Assembly (NCBI RefSeq): GCF_003987495.1
Contig: NZ_NGJU01000015.1
Coordinates: 1 to 64,000 of the forward strand
Source: Vagococcus salmoninarum
GTDB taxonomy: Bacteria; Bacillota; Bacilli; Lactobacillales; Vagococcaceae
Reading direction: 5' to 3'
Length of the DNA: 64,000 nt
In this document: one piece after another, positions 28,721 to 38,389 of the stretch
Numbering within the stretch: position 1 is the stretch's first letter
Layout: every line of letters starts with the position of its first letter
Notes under the pieces: generated by a model
Databases searched by the model: none
What the model saw: only the letters and a program-made list of their open reading frames with translations
Told to the model about the DNA's origin: nothing
Translations under genes and position numbers: made by a program

Positions 28721-29654
28721 CACTAATTACATCTTTCGCTGTTAATTCTTTTTTCAATAGTCCTGCTTCCCGAGCCCAAGCAAAGGCTGACTCAACGTCT
28801 TTTTCTTTAACTTGTTCTAATTTACCGTAGTCAGGAATAACAATTTGTTTTTTTAAGCTTGCTGGGAAGCCAACTTCCTCAATAAACAAGTCAATGTAAT
28901 CTTCAACTGGCGTCTTTTCAACGTAAACGGCTGCTTCATTGTAGGCGTCGAACAAGCCTTTAATTGCGACTTCTTCTTTAGCTATCATTTCTGCAGTAAA
29001 AGCAATCGCAAAAGGATTAATGCCAATGTCTCGTGTTGATTGAACGACTCGTAAACCATTGGCTTGGCCAATTGTGACAAAAGGTTCTGGTAAAATCGCC
29101 GCCGAAGCTTTTTGATTCGTGATTAATTCTAAACGGGCAGGGACTTGAGGTATTTCCGTAATATTAATATCTGCCATCGTTAAACCAGCACTTTCTAGCA
29201 TTTTGGCAACAGCGTAGCCCGTACCTGTTTTAGATGAAAAGACCACATCTTTGCCTTTAAGATCGGCAATACTTTGAACACTCTCATCTCCTGTTACGAG
29301 GTCAAATTGATCATAAGGTGCCGCTACGACTTTGACGTCAAAGTCGCCTTGTTGATAAATCGCTAGGCCAACTAAGTCAGTAATTACGCCATCGACTTTA
29401 CCTGCTTGAAAGGCTGCATCACGATCTGGTGCGCTCTTAAAGACTTCTAACTCAATGTTAACACCGTTATTGTGATCAAATCCTTGCTCGTGAGCTAAGA
29501 TAAAGGGAATATTATCAGTAGAAGGCATGACACCTAAACGAATTGTTGTTGCTTTATCAGGGACTTTTTCAATTGTTGTTTCTGTAGGTGCACAACCACT
29601 TAGCACCAATGTTATTGTTGCGAGACTCATTAAACCGACTAACCATTTTTTCAA
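28704..29654 (-). CDS. ABC transporter substrate-binding lipoprotein (NMT1/SsuA-like)
   Basis: 316 aa. Signal peptide with lipobox LVLSGC (Cys21), then an NMT1/THI5-like binding domain (RLGVMPSTDNIPFILAHEQG). The start is TTG at 29654 behind GAGGG. It is the first gene of a three-gene importer operon. No TPP riboswitch is visible in the 100 bases upstream and no sulfur genes adjoin, so neither a thiamine precursor nor a sulfonate is favoured. Confidence 0.87.
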   Translation of the reverse strand: MKKWLVGLMSLATITLVLSGCAPTETTIEKVPDKATTIRLGVMPSTDNIPFILAHEQGFDHNNGVNIELEVFKSAPDRDAAFQAGKVDGVITDLVGLAIYQQGDFDVKVVAAPYDQFDLVTGDESVQSIADLKGKDVVFSSKTGTGYAVAKMLESAGLTMADINITEIPQVPARLELITNQKASAAILPEPFVTIGQANGLRVVQSTRDIGINPFAIAFTAEMIAKEEVAIKGLFDAYNEAAVYVEKTPVEDYIDLFIEEVGFPASLKKQIVIPDYGKLEQVKEKDVESAFAWAREAGLLKKELTAKDVISDVYFK

Positions 29655-29756
29655 ATCAAAAACCCTCTTTTCTTTATCTTGAGCTAAAAGCTCCTAGTCT
29701 ATTGTAATTCAAAGACACTAATTTTTAAACTATTTGGTTTATCTTTTTTTACTTAT

Positions 29757-32342
29757 TTATTCAAACATTATTCCTTCTACTGGTCGCGTTCTTCGACTTT
29801 TCCCACCTTCTATTAACAAATAAAGTTGAAGCATCAAGAAGACACTATTAGTATTTTTAGGATAAGATAAATATCTGCCTTGCCAATCAGGGGAAAAACT
29901 ATCTTTAAAAAGCCGAATGTCTTTAAAATTAGTGATTGGATAAGAATATTTATAGCAAGTATGTAACAAGCGTTCTTTCATAAAGGCAGTCTGAGCTTCA
30001 CCGACTTTAGCTAAAGGGGCTAACCCTAAACTAAAGTTAGCGACTTGCCTTTTTTGACAAGTTTCTAAAAGGTTAATTAACAAAAAGTCAGTGATTCCTT
30101 CTGGTAAATCCTCTTTGTACCGCAATAGATCATAAGCTAAAAAGCCATTATCCCCTTGAGTCCTTACCGAACAAAAAGCCACTAGTTCCCGAGACTCATG
30201 ATAAACAACACCGATATCTCCGTGATTTAAGTAGTTAATGTCAAACCGGCCGACTGCAAAATAGCGTTCCTCACGGCCTTGGTTAAATATTTCAGAAACT
30301 TTGGCAACTTCTCGCAGTAATTCTTCTGAGTGAGGGCCTTCGTAATATTGAAATGTATAACCTTGATTGGCTAAACGTTCTGTTGATAAATTTTTAGTAT
30401 GAAAATTTCTAGACAAACTGTCTTCAGCTCGTAAATTAAGCTGAGCTTCTTCTCCTAGCTTCATAAAATCAAAGCCTAAGTCATGTAAACTTAAGGCATA
30501 GTCATCAGTAATGCCGTAAAAGACCAGTTGATACCCTAATTTATCTGCCTCAGCTAGAAACTGACTAGTGGCAGCATGAAAGAGACTCTTTTTACCTACT
30601 GGATCACCTAAAACAAACAATTTACTACTTTGAATTTCAAAGGTGAAGAAGACTTTGTCCCAGCCTTTTTCTTGATAATAATAATTACGTTTGTCTTTTA
30701 AGAAGACTAAATGACTATAACTAGTCCCACCATACTTTTCTAATAACCAACTCACACGATTATCATCGTAAAAGACTCCCGGTTTCTCTTGACTCCCTAG
30801 ATAATGATAAAGTAAATAAATCGTAATTGCTGCTAAAACAACTCCCGCTAAGCCTTGTAACCAGACATCTTCTGAGGGAAACAAAAGAAATTTAGCTGGC
30901 ACCTCACCGTGTTCTAAGCGTTCAGTAGAATAAAAGCCCACTACTGAATAAAGGATAAATAACAAACCGTATAAGACCCCATCAAAAATTAAAGACTCCC
31001 ACGTAAATAATAGCTGTTTACGATAAAATTCTCGCCGTGACCAATAAACACAGGCAATTAAGAACCCATAAAATAATAACAATTTCCAGGAAATATCCCG
31101 GGTAACAGTATTAGCAATACAAAAAATCAAGACAGCTAATAAAGGCAAGTAGGCTTTTTTCACTCGGTGACTGACCCCTCGAGCCAAGCCTAACAGTAAA
31201 AAGCCAATTAACATATTTAACGTTTGGTCTAAAAAGTCAAAAGAAAAAGGCATAATTTTTTGAAACAGCCAACTTAAATTTGATAGATTAGGTACCGTTG
31301 ATAATAAAATCATCATCACTCCAGCAAAGTAGACCATACAGACTAAAATAAAATGAGCGGTTTTTTGAGCAAACAACTGGGGCAGCTCATCAAAAAACTG
31401 GTTGATTTTAGCACTTGTTTGGTGCAAGTAAGAAAAGATTCCTGTTAAAAAAGGAATCAAATAATAGAAAATTCGGTAGTACAACAACCAAGCTAAGGCT
31501 AACTCTTTACTAATCCCCACGTGACCAAGTCCGACAATCATTAAAACATCAAAGGTTCCCATGCCACCAGGGACCATAGAAATCATCCCGATAAATGTGG
31601 CTGTTACAAATAATGGATAGACTTGGAGTAAGTCTACAGGCACCTCAATAATAAAACCAATGACTAAAAAGGCTCCTAATGCTCCTAGCCATTGACCAAA
31701 GGAACCTAAGACGAGCAAGGCTAAGCGTCGATTACTAAAATCAGCAAAGAGTTTTTGGCCTTTCAACTTAATGAAACTAACTAAGAGTGGTGTATATAAA
31801 CTCCCCCCTAATAACCAAATCCAATAAGTCCGATAAGGATTATTTGGCCGAAAAATAAAGATGTCACTTAAGGTGATTAAACAGAGGACCGATAAGCCTG
31901 ACAACATAAAAATGGCTACTTTTGAAACAGTTGTAATCACTTTTCGGGTACCAACGCCACTACCGTAAAAACGACCTCTGAGGGTGGCGCCAATGACACC
32001 ACCAAACCCTGCCAAGTTATTAATAGTATTCGTCGTCCAACCTGAGGTAAATAATTCTTTGTGAGGTAACCTTGGTTTACCTTGCTCTTCTAAAATATCC
32101 AATGTGACCCAATCGTAGGTGAGCATTGGTAAAACAGCGACTAAGCCAACAGCTACCATCTTCAATAAATTTCGCCGTCCCTGTCCTAAAAGAACATTTT
32201 TTAGATCTAACCAAGTCATTCCTTGGAGAATTGAGGTCATTTGATTAATCACAAACAACAAGACGGAAAAAAGAAAAATAATTTTTAAGATACTACTGTA
32301 TTTTTTTAACCAATAACTTAGTTTTTTTAGTAACTCTTTCAT
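29757..32342 (-). CDS. mprF: phosphatidylglycerol lysyltransferase (MprF)
   Basis: About 861 aa. The N-terminal two thirds are a polytopic flippase domain (LPI/UPF0104 type, for example NNLAGFGGVIGATLRGRF and MVPGGMGTFDVLM). The C-terminal third is a cytosolic GNAT-fold synthase domain (SYSHLVFLKDKRNYYY, FCSVRTQGDNGFLAYDLLR). It transfers an amino acid, usually lysine, from tRNA to phosphatidylglycerol and flips the product outward, lowering surface charge and sensitivity to cationic peptides. ATG at 32342 is chosen for GGAGTTG upstream. The amino acid used cannot be read from sequence. Confidence 0.92.
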   Translation of the reverse strand: MKELLKKLSYWLKKYSSILKIIFLFSVLLFVINQMTSILQGMTWLDLKNVLLGQGRRNLLKMVAVGLVAVLPMLTYDWVTLDILEEQGKPRLPHKELFTSGWTTNTINNLAGFGGVIGATLRGRFYGSGVGTRKVITTVSKVAIFMLSGLSVLCLITLSDIFIFRPNNPYRTYWIWLLGGSLYTPLLVSFIKLKGQKLFADFSNRRLALLVLGSFGQWLGALGAFLVIGFIIEVPVDLLQVYPLFVTATFIGMISMVPGGMGTFDVLMIVGLGHVGISKELALAWLLYYRIFYYLIPFLTGIFSYLHQTSAKINQFFDELPQLFAQKTAHFILVCMVYFAGVMMILLSTVPNLSNLSWLFQKIMPFSFDFLDQTLNMLIGFLLLGLARGVSHRVKKAYLPLLAVLIFCIANTVTRDISWKLLLFYGFLIACVYWSRREFYRKQLLFTWESLIFDGVLYGLLFILYSVVGFYSTERLEHGEVPAKFLLFPSEDVWLQGLAGVVLAAITIYLLYHYLGSQEKPGVFYDDNRVSWLLEKYGGTSYSHLVFLKDKRNYYYQEKGWDKVFFTFEIQSSKLFVLGDPVGKKSLFHAATSQFLAEADKLGYQLVFYGITDDYALSLHDLGFDFMKLGEEAQLNLRAEDSLSRNFHTKNLSTERLANQGYTFQYYEGPHSEELLREVAKVSEIFNQGREERYFAVGRFDINYLNHGDIGVVYHESRELVAFCSVRTQGDNGFLAYDLLRYKEDLPEGITDFLLINLLETCQKRQVANFSLGLAPLAKVGEAQTAFMKERLLHTCYKYSYPITNFKDIRLFKDSFSPDWQGRYLSYPKNTNSVFLMLQLYLLIEGGKSRRTRPVEGIMFE

Positions 32343-32512
32343 GATTTCAACTCCATTTATCTTCATAAGTGCTTCTATATTTAAATATTTATTCTTCTTA
32401 TATATGTTAGCTCAAAAAGGCTGATAATACTACTAAAATCAGGAAAGGTTTGCAGTCTCTACTCTTTAGAAGTAAAATTGAACTATCATATTAGCAGAAA
32501 GAAGGAACAGCG

Positions 32513-33316
32513 ATGAAACTTGGCTTTATTGGTGCCGGTAATATGGCCCAAGGAATTATTAAAGGTTTAATCTCAACAAACAAAATCAGTAGTGACAAGA
32601 TTATTATTACGGCAAGTACGCCTAGCCGCAGCCAACTCTTGGCAAAAGAATTAGGTGTCACTAGTGCCTCTTCTAATATGGAGTTAGTCGCAGCTGTGGA
32701 TATCGTGATTTTAGCAACTAAACCGTACTTGTTGCCGGAGATTTTAAGAGCGATTAACACCCCAGAATTAGCAACAAATAAACTGTTTATCTCGATTGCG
32801 GCGAGCTTAACATTAGATAGTCTAAGTGCTCACTTACCCCTTGAACAAAAAATCATTCGGGTGATGCCAAATATGAACATTAGTATCGGTCATAGTGTCT
32901 CCGCAGTTTGTGGCAATGATTACGTTTCAAAGCATGATATCGCCCAAGTAATCAACTTATTTGAAACAGTTGGTTCCGCTTATGAAGTATCTGAAAAAGA
33001 CTTCAGTAATTTTACTTCTTTAGCTGGTTGTTCCCCTGCTTATACTTATCTTTACATCGATGCTATGTCACGGTCTGGGGTCAAAAACGGTCTCCCTAAA
33101 AAATTAGCTACGAAAATTGCTGCCGAAGCTGTTTTAGGTAGCGCCAAAATGGTCCTTGAATCCCTTGATGAGACGCCTTGGGATTTAATTGATAAAGTCT
33201 GTTCCCCTGGTGGCACAACCATTGCCGGACTAGTTGCCTTAGAAGAAGAAGCCTTTATGGCCACCGTTATTAAAGGCCTTGAAGCAACGATTCAACGAGA
33301 TGCTGAATTAAGTTAA
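32513..33316 (+). CDS. proC: pyrroline-5-carboxylate reductase
   Basis: 267 aa. N-terminal NADP-binding GFIGAGNMAQGIIKGL and the C-terminal signature segment VCSPGGTTIAGL identify ProC, the last enzyme of proline synthesis. GAAGGAAC precedes the ATG. It is monocistronic and 8 kb from proBA, so the pathway is not a single operon here. Confidence 0.94.
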   Translation: MKLGFIGAGNMAQGIIKGLISTNKISSDKIIITASTPSRSQLLAKELGVTSASSNMELVAAVDIVILATKPYLLPEILRAINTPELATNKLFISIAASLTLDSLSAHLPLEQKIIRVMPNMNISIGHSVSAVCGNDYVSKHDIAQVINLFETVGSAYEVSEKDFSNFTSLAGCSPAYTYLYIDAMSRSGVKNGLPKKLATKIAAEAVLGSAKMVLESLDETPWDLIDKVCSPGGTTIAGLVALEEEAFMATVIKGLEATIQRDAELS

Positions 33317-33638
33317 CCATGACAGAAGCTGATTCTAGTAAAAAGAAACGTTTGTCCTTTGTGACTTTTCATTTTACAGGTCAGCTTTTTATTATCGTTT
33401 CATAAAAACAATATTGTTTTTAATCATCTGTTATTTTCACACCTCTTTTTCACTTGATAAAACCATTAAACTAAGGTTTTTAGAGGATTACATCGATACC
33501 CACTCCGTTTTTTATTTTTTTACTCCCTTGTTTTTTTCAAGCTTTTCTAGCCTTCCCATTGCTGTTTTTCACAAAATAAGTAACAATACACTTAACTTGT
33601 CACGGAACAAGTATTATTGATGAACGGAGGAACTACTC
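33317..33638 (+). other. gene-free stretch before metNIQ-like operon
   Basis: 322 T-rich bases. I looked for a T-box (specifier stem with GGUGGNACCGCG), an S-box and an SMK box, as methionine transporters often have one, and saw none. AAGCTGA near 33326 and TCAGCTTTTT near 33380 could pair as a long-looped terminator for proC. GAACGGAGGAAC before 33639 is the ribosome binding site of the ATPase gene. Short open frames here look random. Confidence 0.5.
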
Positions 33639-34376
33639 ATGATTACCTTTCAGAATGTCGCCAAACAATTCTCGCAGGGCCCGACAAGTACCTCAGCTTT
33701 AAGTTCACTTTCTCTAACAATTGACGAAGCTGAGATTTTTGGAATCCTTGGGGAAAGTGGGTCTGGTAAATCAACCTTACTCCGTTTAATTAATAGGATT
33801 GAAGAACCAACTAGTGGTGAAATTTTGATTAATGGCCAAAGCTACAATCAGTTAAAAGGGAAAGAACAACAACGCTATCGTCAACAAACTGCCATGATCT
33901 TCCAACAGTTTAATTTATTGAACAACTTAACTGTTGCTCAAAATGTGGCCTTGCCTTTAAAGCTCCAAAAAAAGCATCAGCCTGAAAAAATTGAAGAACT
34001 GTTGAAATTTGTTAACATGTGGGACAAACAAGGGGCATACCCGAAACAATTAAGTGGTGGGCAAAAACAACGAGTCGCAATTGCCCGGGCCCTGACTACT
34101 GATCCAAAGATTTTACTATGTGACGAACCGACTTCAGCATTAGATGACCAACATAGCAACGAGATTATTCAGTTACTAAAACATATCAATCAACAGTTCC
34201 AGACAACAATTGTGATTGTAAGTCATGAATTCCAAGTCATTCGCCAACTTTGTCAACGAGGGGCAATTTTAGAGGAAGGGAAATTACTCGATGTGGTTCA
34301 AATTAAACCTTTAACCAAAGATAATAAAACTTACTCTTCTTACTACCAGCGAGCCTTGGAGCAGTTAAGCTTATGA
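33639..34376 (+). CDS. metN: methionine-type ABC transporter ATPase, lacking NIL domain
   Basis: 245 aa. Walker A GESGSGKST, signature LSGGQKQRVAIARA, Walker B ILLCDEPTSALD and the switch His in IVSHEF are intact, and the sequence is MetN-like throughout. Usual MetN is about 340 aa with a C-terminal NIL domain that binds methionine and shuts the transporter; this protein ends soon after the ATPase core. The stop overlaps the permease ATG (ATGA). The MetI and MetQ neighbours support a methionine or related amino acid importer. Confidence 0.85.
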   Translation: MITFQNVAKQFSQGPTSTSALSSLSLTIDEAEIFGILGESGSGKSTLLRLINRIEEPTSGEILINGQSYNQLKGKEQQRYRQQTAMIFQQFNLLNNLTVAQNVALPLKLQKKHQPEKIEELLKFVNMWDKQGAYPKQLSGGQKQRVAIARALTTDPKILLCDEPTSALDDQHSNEIIQLLKHINQQFQTTIVIVSHEFQVIRQLCQRGAILEEGKLLDVVQIKPLTKDNKTYSSYYQRALEQLSL

Positions 34377-35047
34377 CGACTTATTTAGAACGCTTAGTTT
34401 ATTACCAACCAGAAATTACGAAGGCATTTTTTGAAACAAGTTACATGTTGTCGATTTCATTAATTGCTGCCTTACTTTTTGGTCTGCCCTTAGGAACTTA
34501 TTTGTTTTTAACTGGTTCCAGTGGGGTTATCAAACAGCCTTGGTTAGCTATTTGCTTAAATGCTTACGTCAATATTGTCCGATCCTTTCCTTTTTTATTG
34601 TTCGTCATTGCCTTGATTCCCCTTACTCGTTTTTTAATCGGCAGTTCCTTTGGGACCTACGCTGCTTCCTTACCCTTAAGTCTCGTAGCTGTCGCCATTT
34701 ATGGTCGGCTAGTTGAGCAAGTTTTATTAGATGTCCCTCATGAAGTGATCGAGTTGGCCCAGTCACTTGGGGCTAGTCGGTATCAATTGATCGTTCATTT
34801 CTTGTTCGTGGAAGCACGTTCAGGATTAGTTTTAAGTTTGACTTCGGTATTAATTAGCATGATTTCTTATTCAACAGTGATGGGTGTAATTGGTGGTGGC
34901 GGAATTGGCGACTTTGCGATCCGTTACGGTTATCAACGTTATGAATTCGATATTATGTATACAACGATTCTGGCAATTATCTTAATTGTCGTACTGTTTC
35001 AATTTTTAGGTACTACCATCGCCAAAAAAATCGATAAAAGAAAATAG
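34373..35047 (+). CDS. metI: methionine-type ABC transporter permease
   Basis: 224 aa with five membrane segments and the EAA loop (EVIELAQSLGASRYQLIVHFL), then GVIGGGGIGDFAIRYGYQRY, highly typical of MetI. It overlaps metN by 4 bases and is followed 10 bases later by the binding protein gene. Confidence 0.9.
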   Translation: MTTYLERLVYYQPEITKAFFETSYMLSISLIAALLFGLPLGTYLFLTGSSGVIKQPWLAICLNAYVNIVRSFPFLLFVIALIPLTRFLIGSSFGTYAASLPLSLVAVAIYGRLVEQVLLDVPHEVIELAQSLGASRYQLIVHFLFVEARSGLVLSLTSVLISMISYSTVMGVIGGGGIGDFAIRYGYQRYEFDIMYTTILAIILIVVLFQFLGTTIAKKIDKRK

Positions 35048-35057
35048 GAGTGTCAAA

Positions 35058-35891
35058 ATGAAAAAAATTGTCTTAGTTAGTTTGCTTAGTCTTGTTAGTT
35101 TAGGGTTAGTCGCTTGTGGTAATAGTACTGCTAAGCCATCATCAGAAAGCTCAGCTACACCGGAAAACAAAGTCGTTAAAATCGCTGCTCATCTCCCAAC
35201 CATGGTTGATATTATTAAGGTAGCTACTCCTGTCATGGAAGAAGCCGGTTATACGTTAGAATTAGTGCAAGTCAATGACAACATTCAATACAATGAACTA
35301 TTAAAAAATGAAGAAGTTGATGCTAACTTTGCCCAACATCAACCTTTTATGGAGACTTTTAACCAAGAGCGTGACGCTAATCTAGTCGCTGTACAAAAGA
35401 TTTACGATGCGAAAGTTGGCTTTTATTCAAAAAATGCTAAAACCATCGATGAGATTCCTGATGGTTCAAAAGTCGCGATTCCAAGTGACGTCTCTAACGA
35501 AGGCCGCGCTTTAGCAATTTTAGATAATGCTGGCTTAATCACTTTAGATAAAGGGGTTGGTTTTGAAGGCACGACTAAAGACATTGTTGAAAACCCTCAT
35601 AATTTCCAATGGTTATCTGTTGATTTGTTAAATCTTTCAGAAACTTATGACGAAAAAGATGTCTCACTCGTTTATAACTACCCGGCATATATTGCTAAAA
35701 TTGATTTAACGCCAGATGACGCCTTGATTTTAGAAGAGAAAATTGACCAACGCTTTTCAATTAGTCTCGTTGCCCGTGAAGACAATCAAGACTCACCAGA
35801 AATTACGGCTTTGAAAAAAGCCATGACTAGTCCTGAAGTAAAAAAATTCTTAGAAGAAGAACATGGTAATACGATTGTTCCCTCATTTTAA
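35058..35891 (+). CDS. metQ: methionine-type substrate-binding lipoprotein
   Basis: 277 aa. Lipobox LGLVACG with Cys20, then an NlpA/MetQ domain (NIQYNELLKNEEVDANFAQHQPFM; VAIPSDVSNEGRAL). It captures methionine or a related compound outside the membrane. AGGAGTG precedes the ATG. It is last in the operon and followed by a strong terminator. Confidence 0.9.
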   Translation: MKKIVLVSLLSLVSLGLVACGNSTAKPSSESSATPENKVVKIAAHLPTMVDIIKVATPVMEEAGYTLELVQVNDNIQYNELLKNEEVDANFAQHQPFMETFNQERDANLVAVQKIYDAKVGFYSKNAKTIDEIPDGSKVAIPSDVSNEGRALAILDNAGLITLDKGVGFEGTTKDIVENPHNFQWLSVDLLNLSETYDEKDVSLVYNYPAYIAKIDLTPDDALILEEKIDQRFSISLVAREDNQDSPEITALKKAMTSPEVKKFLEEEHGNTIVPSF

Positions 35892-35898
35892 GCGATAT

Positions 35899-35936
35899 AA
35901 AAAGCACCAATCAGCTGAGCTGATTGGTGCTTTTTT
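35899..35936. terminator. bidirectional terminator, metQ / dps
   Basis: AAAAAGCACCAATCAGCT and AGCTGATTGGTGCTTTTTT make a near-perfect stem with almost no loop. It serves both converging genes. Confidence 0.93.
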
Positions 35937-35939
35937 AGT

Positions 35940-36401
35940 TTAAATTCCTGGTTCACGGCCTAGTTTAGCTGTTAACATCCAGATTGTTTTTTCAACACTA
36001 CCTTTAAAATCGATCAAGAGGTCTTCTGTGACTTGATCCCCTTCTGCCCCGGCAACTTCAATGCCTTCTGCAAAGAGTCCTTGGAAGTAACGGTAGCCGG
36101 TGATTAAGTCTTCTATTCGTTGGTTCAGCTCTTTGTCATAGCTACCTTTTTCAGAAGTTAATTTCGTGTGTGTCGCAAATTCTGTTAACGTTGAGTAAGG
36201 AGCGCCACCGATTGTTATTAGTCGTTCAGCGACTTCATCAAGTTGATCATTAACCACATCCATAAATTCGTCCATTTGCGGATGTAACGTTAAGAAATCA
36301 TTACCACGCATGTACCAGTGGGTTTGGTGAATCATTGTTGCGAATTGGCTCAAGTCAGCGACTAACTGATTTAAGACAACTTGGGTTTTTGGGTAACTCA
36401 T
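35940..36401 (-). CDS. dps: Dps-family ferritin-like protein
   Basis: 153 aa, the usual Dps length. The inter-subunit ferroxidase residues are visible: His in TMIHQTHWYMRG, then HPQMDEFMDVVNDQLDEVAERL with the Asp and Glu ligands. It forms a 12-mer that oxidises and stores iron, protecting DNA from peroxide. AGGAGGAATT precedes the ATG. No clear PerR box was found upstream. It lies beside the Mn importer, which fits a shared oxidative-stress theme. Confidence 0.92.
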   Translation of the reverse strand: MSYPKTQVVLNQLVADLSQFATMIHQTHWYMRGNDFLTLHPQMDEFMDVVNDQLDEVAERLITIGGAPYSTLTEFATHTKLTSEKGSYDKELNQRIEDLITGYRYFQGLFAEGIEVAGAEGDQVTEDLLIDFKGSVEKTIWMLTAKLGREPGI

Positions 36402-36530
36402 AATAATTAATTCCTCCTTTTAATTTGGATTGCTAATTTAATCCTTTGACTACTTCTATCCTAGCCCCTCTGGAAGATAAGTGCAACTAACTCCTCTTAA
36501 TTGATAGTCTTTCTCAATTATTCCCAAGAC

Positions 36531-36560
36531 AAAAAAACAAGGAGACGCCTCTCCCTGTTT
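36531..36560 (-). terminator. terminator of the manganese importer operon
   Basis: On the minus strand CAGGGAGA-GGCG-TCTCCTTG is followed by TTTTTTT. It lies about 50 bases after the end of the binding-protein gene. Confidence 0.88.
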
Positions 36561-36609
36561 TCACACTATTTATTTTCAGTTGCCGATTAAGCATTGACTG
36601 ACAGACTCG

Positions 36610-37545
36610 TTATTGATTTAACCCTTCATGAATCTTATTTAAGTTCCACTCCATCATCTTGTAATAAGTATCACCATTTTCACCTTTAGCCGCTAAAGAG
36701 TCGGTAAATATTTTTTCGTAAATAGGTACCCCAGTTTCTTTCGAGACACTTTCCATACTTCGTGGGTCAATACTAGATTCTACGAACAGGGCGGGAACTT
36801 TCGTCTCTCTGATCCGGTCAATAATTTGACTCATTTGATCTGGCGTTCCTTGGCTTTCTGTATTAATCTCCCAAATGTAACCAGCTTCTAAACCGTAAGC
36901 TTTTGAGAAGTATTTAAAGGCTCCTTCACTAGTTACAAGTAAGGCTTTATCTGCAGGTAGATCATTGAATTTTTCTTTTGCCTCTTGATCTAACTTAGTT
37001 AACTCCTCAATGTAAGCTGCGGCATTTTTTTGATAATCGTCTTGATTTTCTTCGTCTTTACTAATTAAGACGTCACGCATATTTTCAACGTATTTAATCC
37101 CATTAGATATATCTAACCAAGCGTGTGGGTCTTGTTCGGATTCTTGACCTTCACCAGAAAGATACATCGGTGATACTCCTTTACTGACTTCAAAGAAATC
37201 TTCTTCCGCTTCTTTATGCGAGGTTTCCATTAATTTTACAAACCAACCATTGCCACCTGTTTCTAAGTTTAAGCCATTATAAAAGATGACTTCCGCTTCA
37301 GTTGATTTTGCTATATCTTCTGGTAAAGGCTCATATTCATGGGGGTCAGTCCCCACTGGTACGATACTATGAACATTGATTTTATCACCGCCGATATTTT
37401 CAGCTAAGTCGGCAATAATTGAGTTCGTCGCTACGACTTGGACTTTCCCATCGGTCTGGGCTGTTTCTGCTGTTTCTTTTTGACCACATGCTGCTAAAGT
37501 TAAGACTGCTAGCAAGCTTAACGTCATTATTTTAAGTTGTTTCAT
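36610..37545 (-). CDS. manganese ABC transporter substrate-binding lipoprotein
   Basis: 311 aa. Lipobox LTLAAC with Cys20 and a cluster A-I metal-binding fold. The metal ligands are visible: His69 in TDPHEYEP, His141 in QDPHAWLD, Glu207 in TSEGAF, and Asp in the C-terminal IFTDSLA. His-His-Glu-Asp is the PsaA/MntC/EfaA pattern that prefers Mn2+ (zinc proteins usually have a third His). It overlaps the permease gene by 14 bases. Confidence 0.9.
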   Translation of the reverse strand: MKQLKIMTLSLLAVLTLAACGQKETAETAQTDGKVQVVATNSIIADLAENIGGDKINVHSIVPVGTDPHEYEPLPEDIAKSTEAEVIFYNGLNLETGGNGWFVKLMETSHKEAEEDFFEVSKGVSPMYLSGEGQESEQDPHAWLDISNGIKYVENMRDVLISKDEENQDDYQKNAAAYIEELTKLDQEAKEKFNDLPADKALLVTSEGAFKYFSKAYGLEAGYIWEINTESQGTPDQMSQIIDRIRETKVPALFVESSIDPRSMESVSKETGVPIYEKIFTDSLAAKGENGDTYYKMMEWNLNKIHEGLNQ

Positions 37546-38389
37546 TTAATTTCCTCTCTTTCTTTTTAAAGACAATCCCTTGTTTTGGTGAAAAGATAAA
37601 CGCAATAATGAAAAATCCAGCTGCTGTTAAGACAATGGCAGCTCCTGAAGCTAAGTTGTAATTGTAGCTAAAGAATAAACCAATCACTGAACTTAAGGTA
37701 CTAAGTAGTGCCGAAATCACAATCATTACAGAAAGTTTATTAGTTAATAAGAAGGCCGTCGCTGCTGGTGTCACTAAGAGCGCCACAACTAAGACTGTTC
37801 CTACAGTTTGTAAAGAAGTCACTGCTACTAAAGTTAAGCCAAACATAAGGCCGTAATGGATTAATTGGACATTTAAGCCGTAAGCTTGGGCCATTGTTGG
37901 ATCAAAGGAACTAACTAATAGCTCTTTGTAAAAGATTATGACAAAAATAAAAACAACTAAGGCCACACTAGCAGTAATCACAATATCACTTTGACGAACG
38001 GCTAAGACATTCCCAAATAAAATGTGATACAAATCTGTTGAACTTTTAGCAAAAGAAATTAAAATAATTCCTAAAGCGAAAAATGAGCTAAAAACAATCC
38101 CAATCGCAGTATCGTTTTTTAGTTTACTTTTTTGGGTAACAAAACCGATTAAACCAGCAGCCATTAAGCCAAAGACTGAGGCACCAATAATAAAGTTTGC
38201 CCCTACCATATAGGAAATCGCCACACCTGGTAAGACGGCATGAGAAATGGCATCTCCCATTAACGACATGCCTCTTAAGACAATAAAACTACCAATCACA
38301 CCTGAAATTAATCCAACAATAATACAAGTAATTAAGGCATTTTGTAAAAATTCATACTTCACTAAGCCATCAATAAAATTTGCAATCAT
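37532..38389 (-). CDS. manganese ABC transporter permease
   Basis: 285 aa ABC-3 family membrane protein with about eight or nine membrane segments ([32 protein letters not shown] at the N terminus is diagnostic). It forms the translocation path of the Mn2+ importer. It overlaps the ATPase stop by one base. Confidence 0.91.
   Translation of the reverse strand: MIANFIDGLVKYEFLQNALITCIIVGLISGVIGSFIVLRGMSLMGDAISHAVLPGVAISYMVGANFIIGASVFGLMAAGLIGFVTQKSKLKNDTAIGIVFSSFFALGIILISFAKSSTDLYHILFGNVLAVRQSDIVITASVALVVFIFVIIFYKELLVSSFDPTMAQAYGLNVQLIHYGLMFGLTLVAVTSLQTVGTVLVVALLVTPAATAFLLTNKLSVMIVISALLSTLSSVIGLFFSYNYNLASGAAIVLTAAGFFIIAFIFSPKQGIVFKKKERKLNETT

Noticed and set aside
29655-29756. TPP riboswitch before the ThiXYZ-like importer
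   Set aside because: The interval is only about 100 bases and lacks the CUGAGA/thi-box core.
33414-33620. 68-codon frame in the stretch before metN
   Set aside because: Composition is dominated by Phe/Ser/Leu from T-rich DNA and no ribosome binding site precedes it.
33317-33638. T-box or SAM riboswitch upstream of the methionine importer
   Set aside because: Expected for such genes, but neither the T-box antiterminator core nor S-box/SMK motifs could be found.
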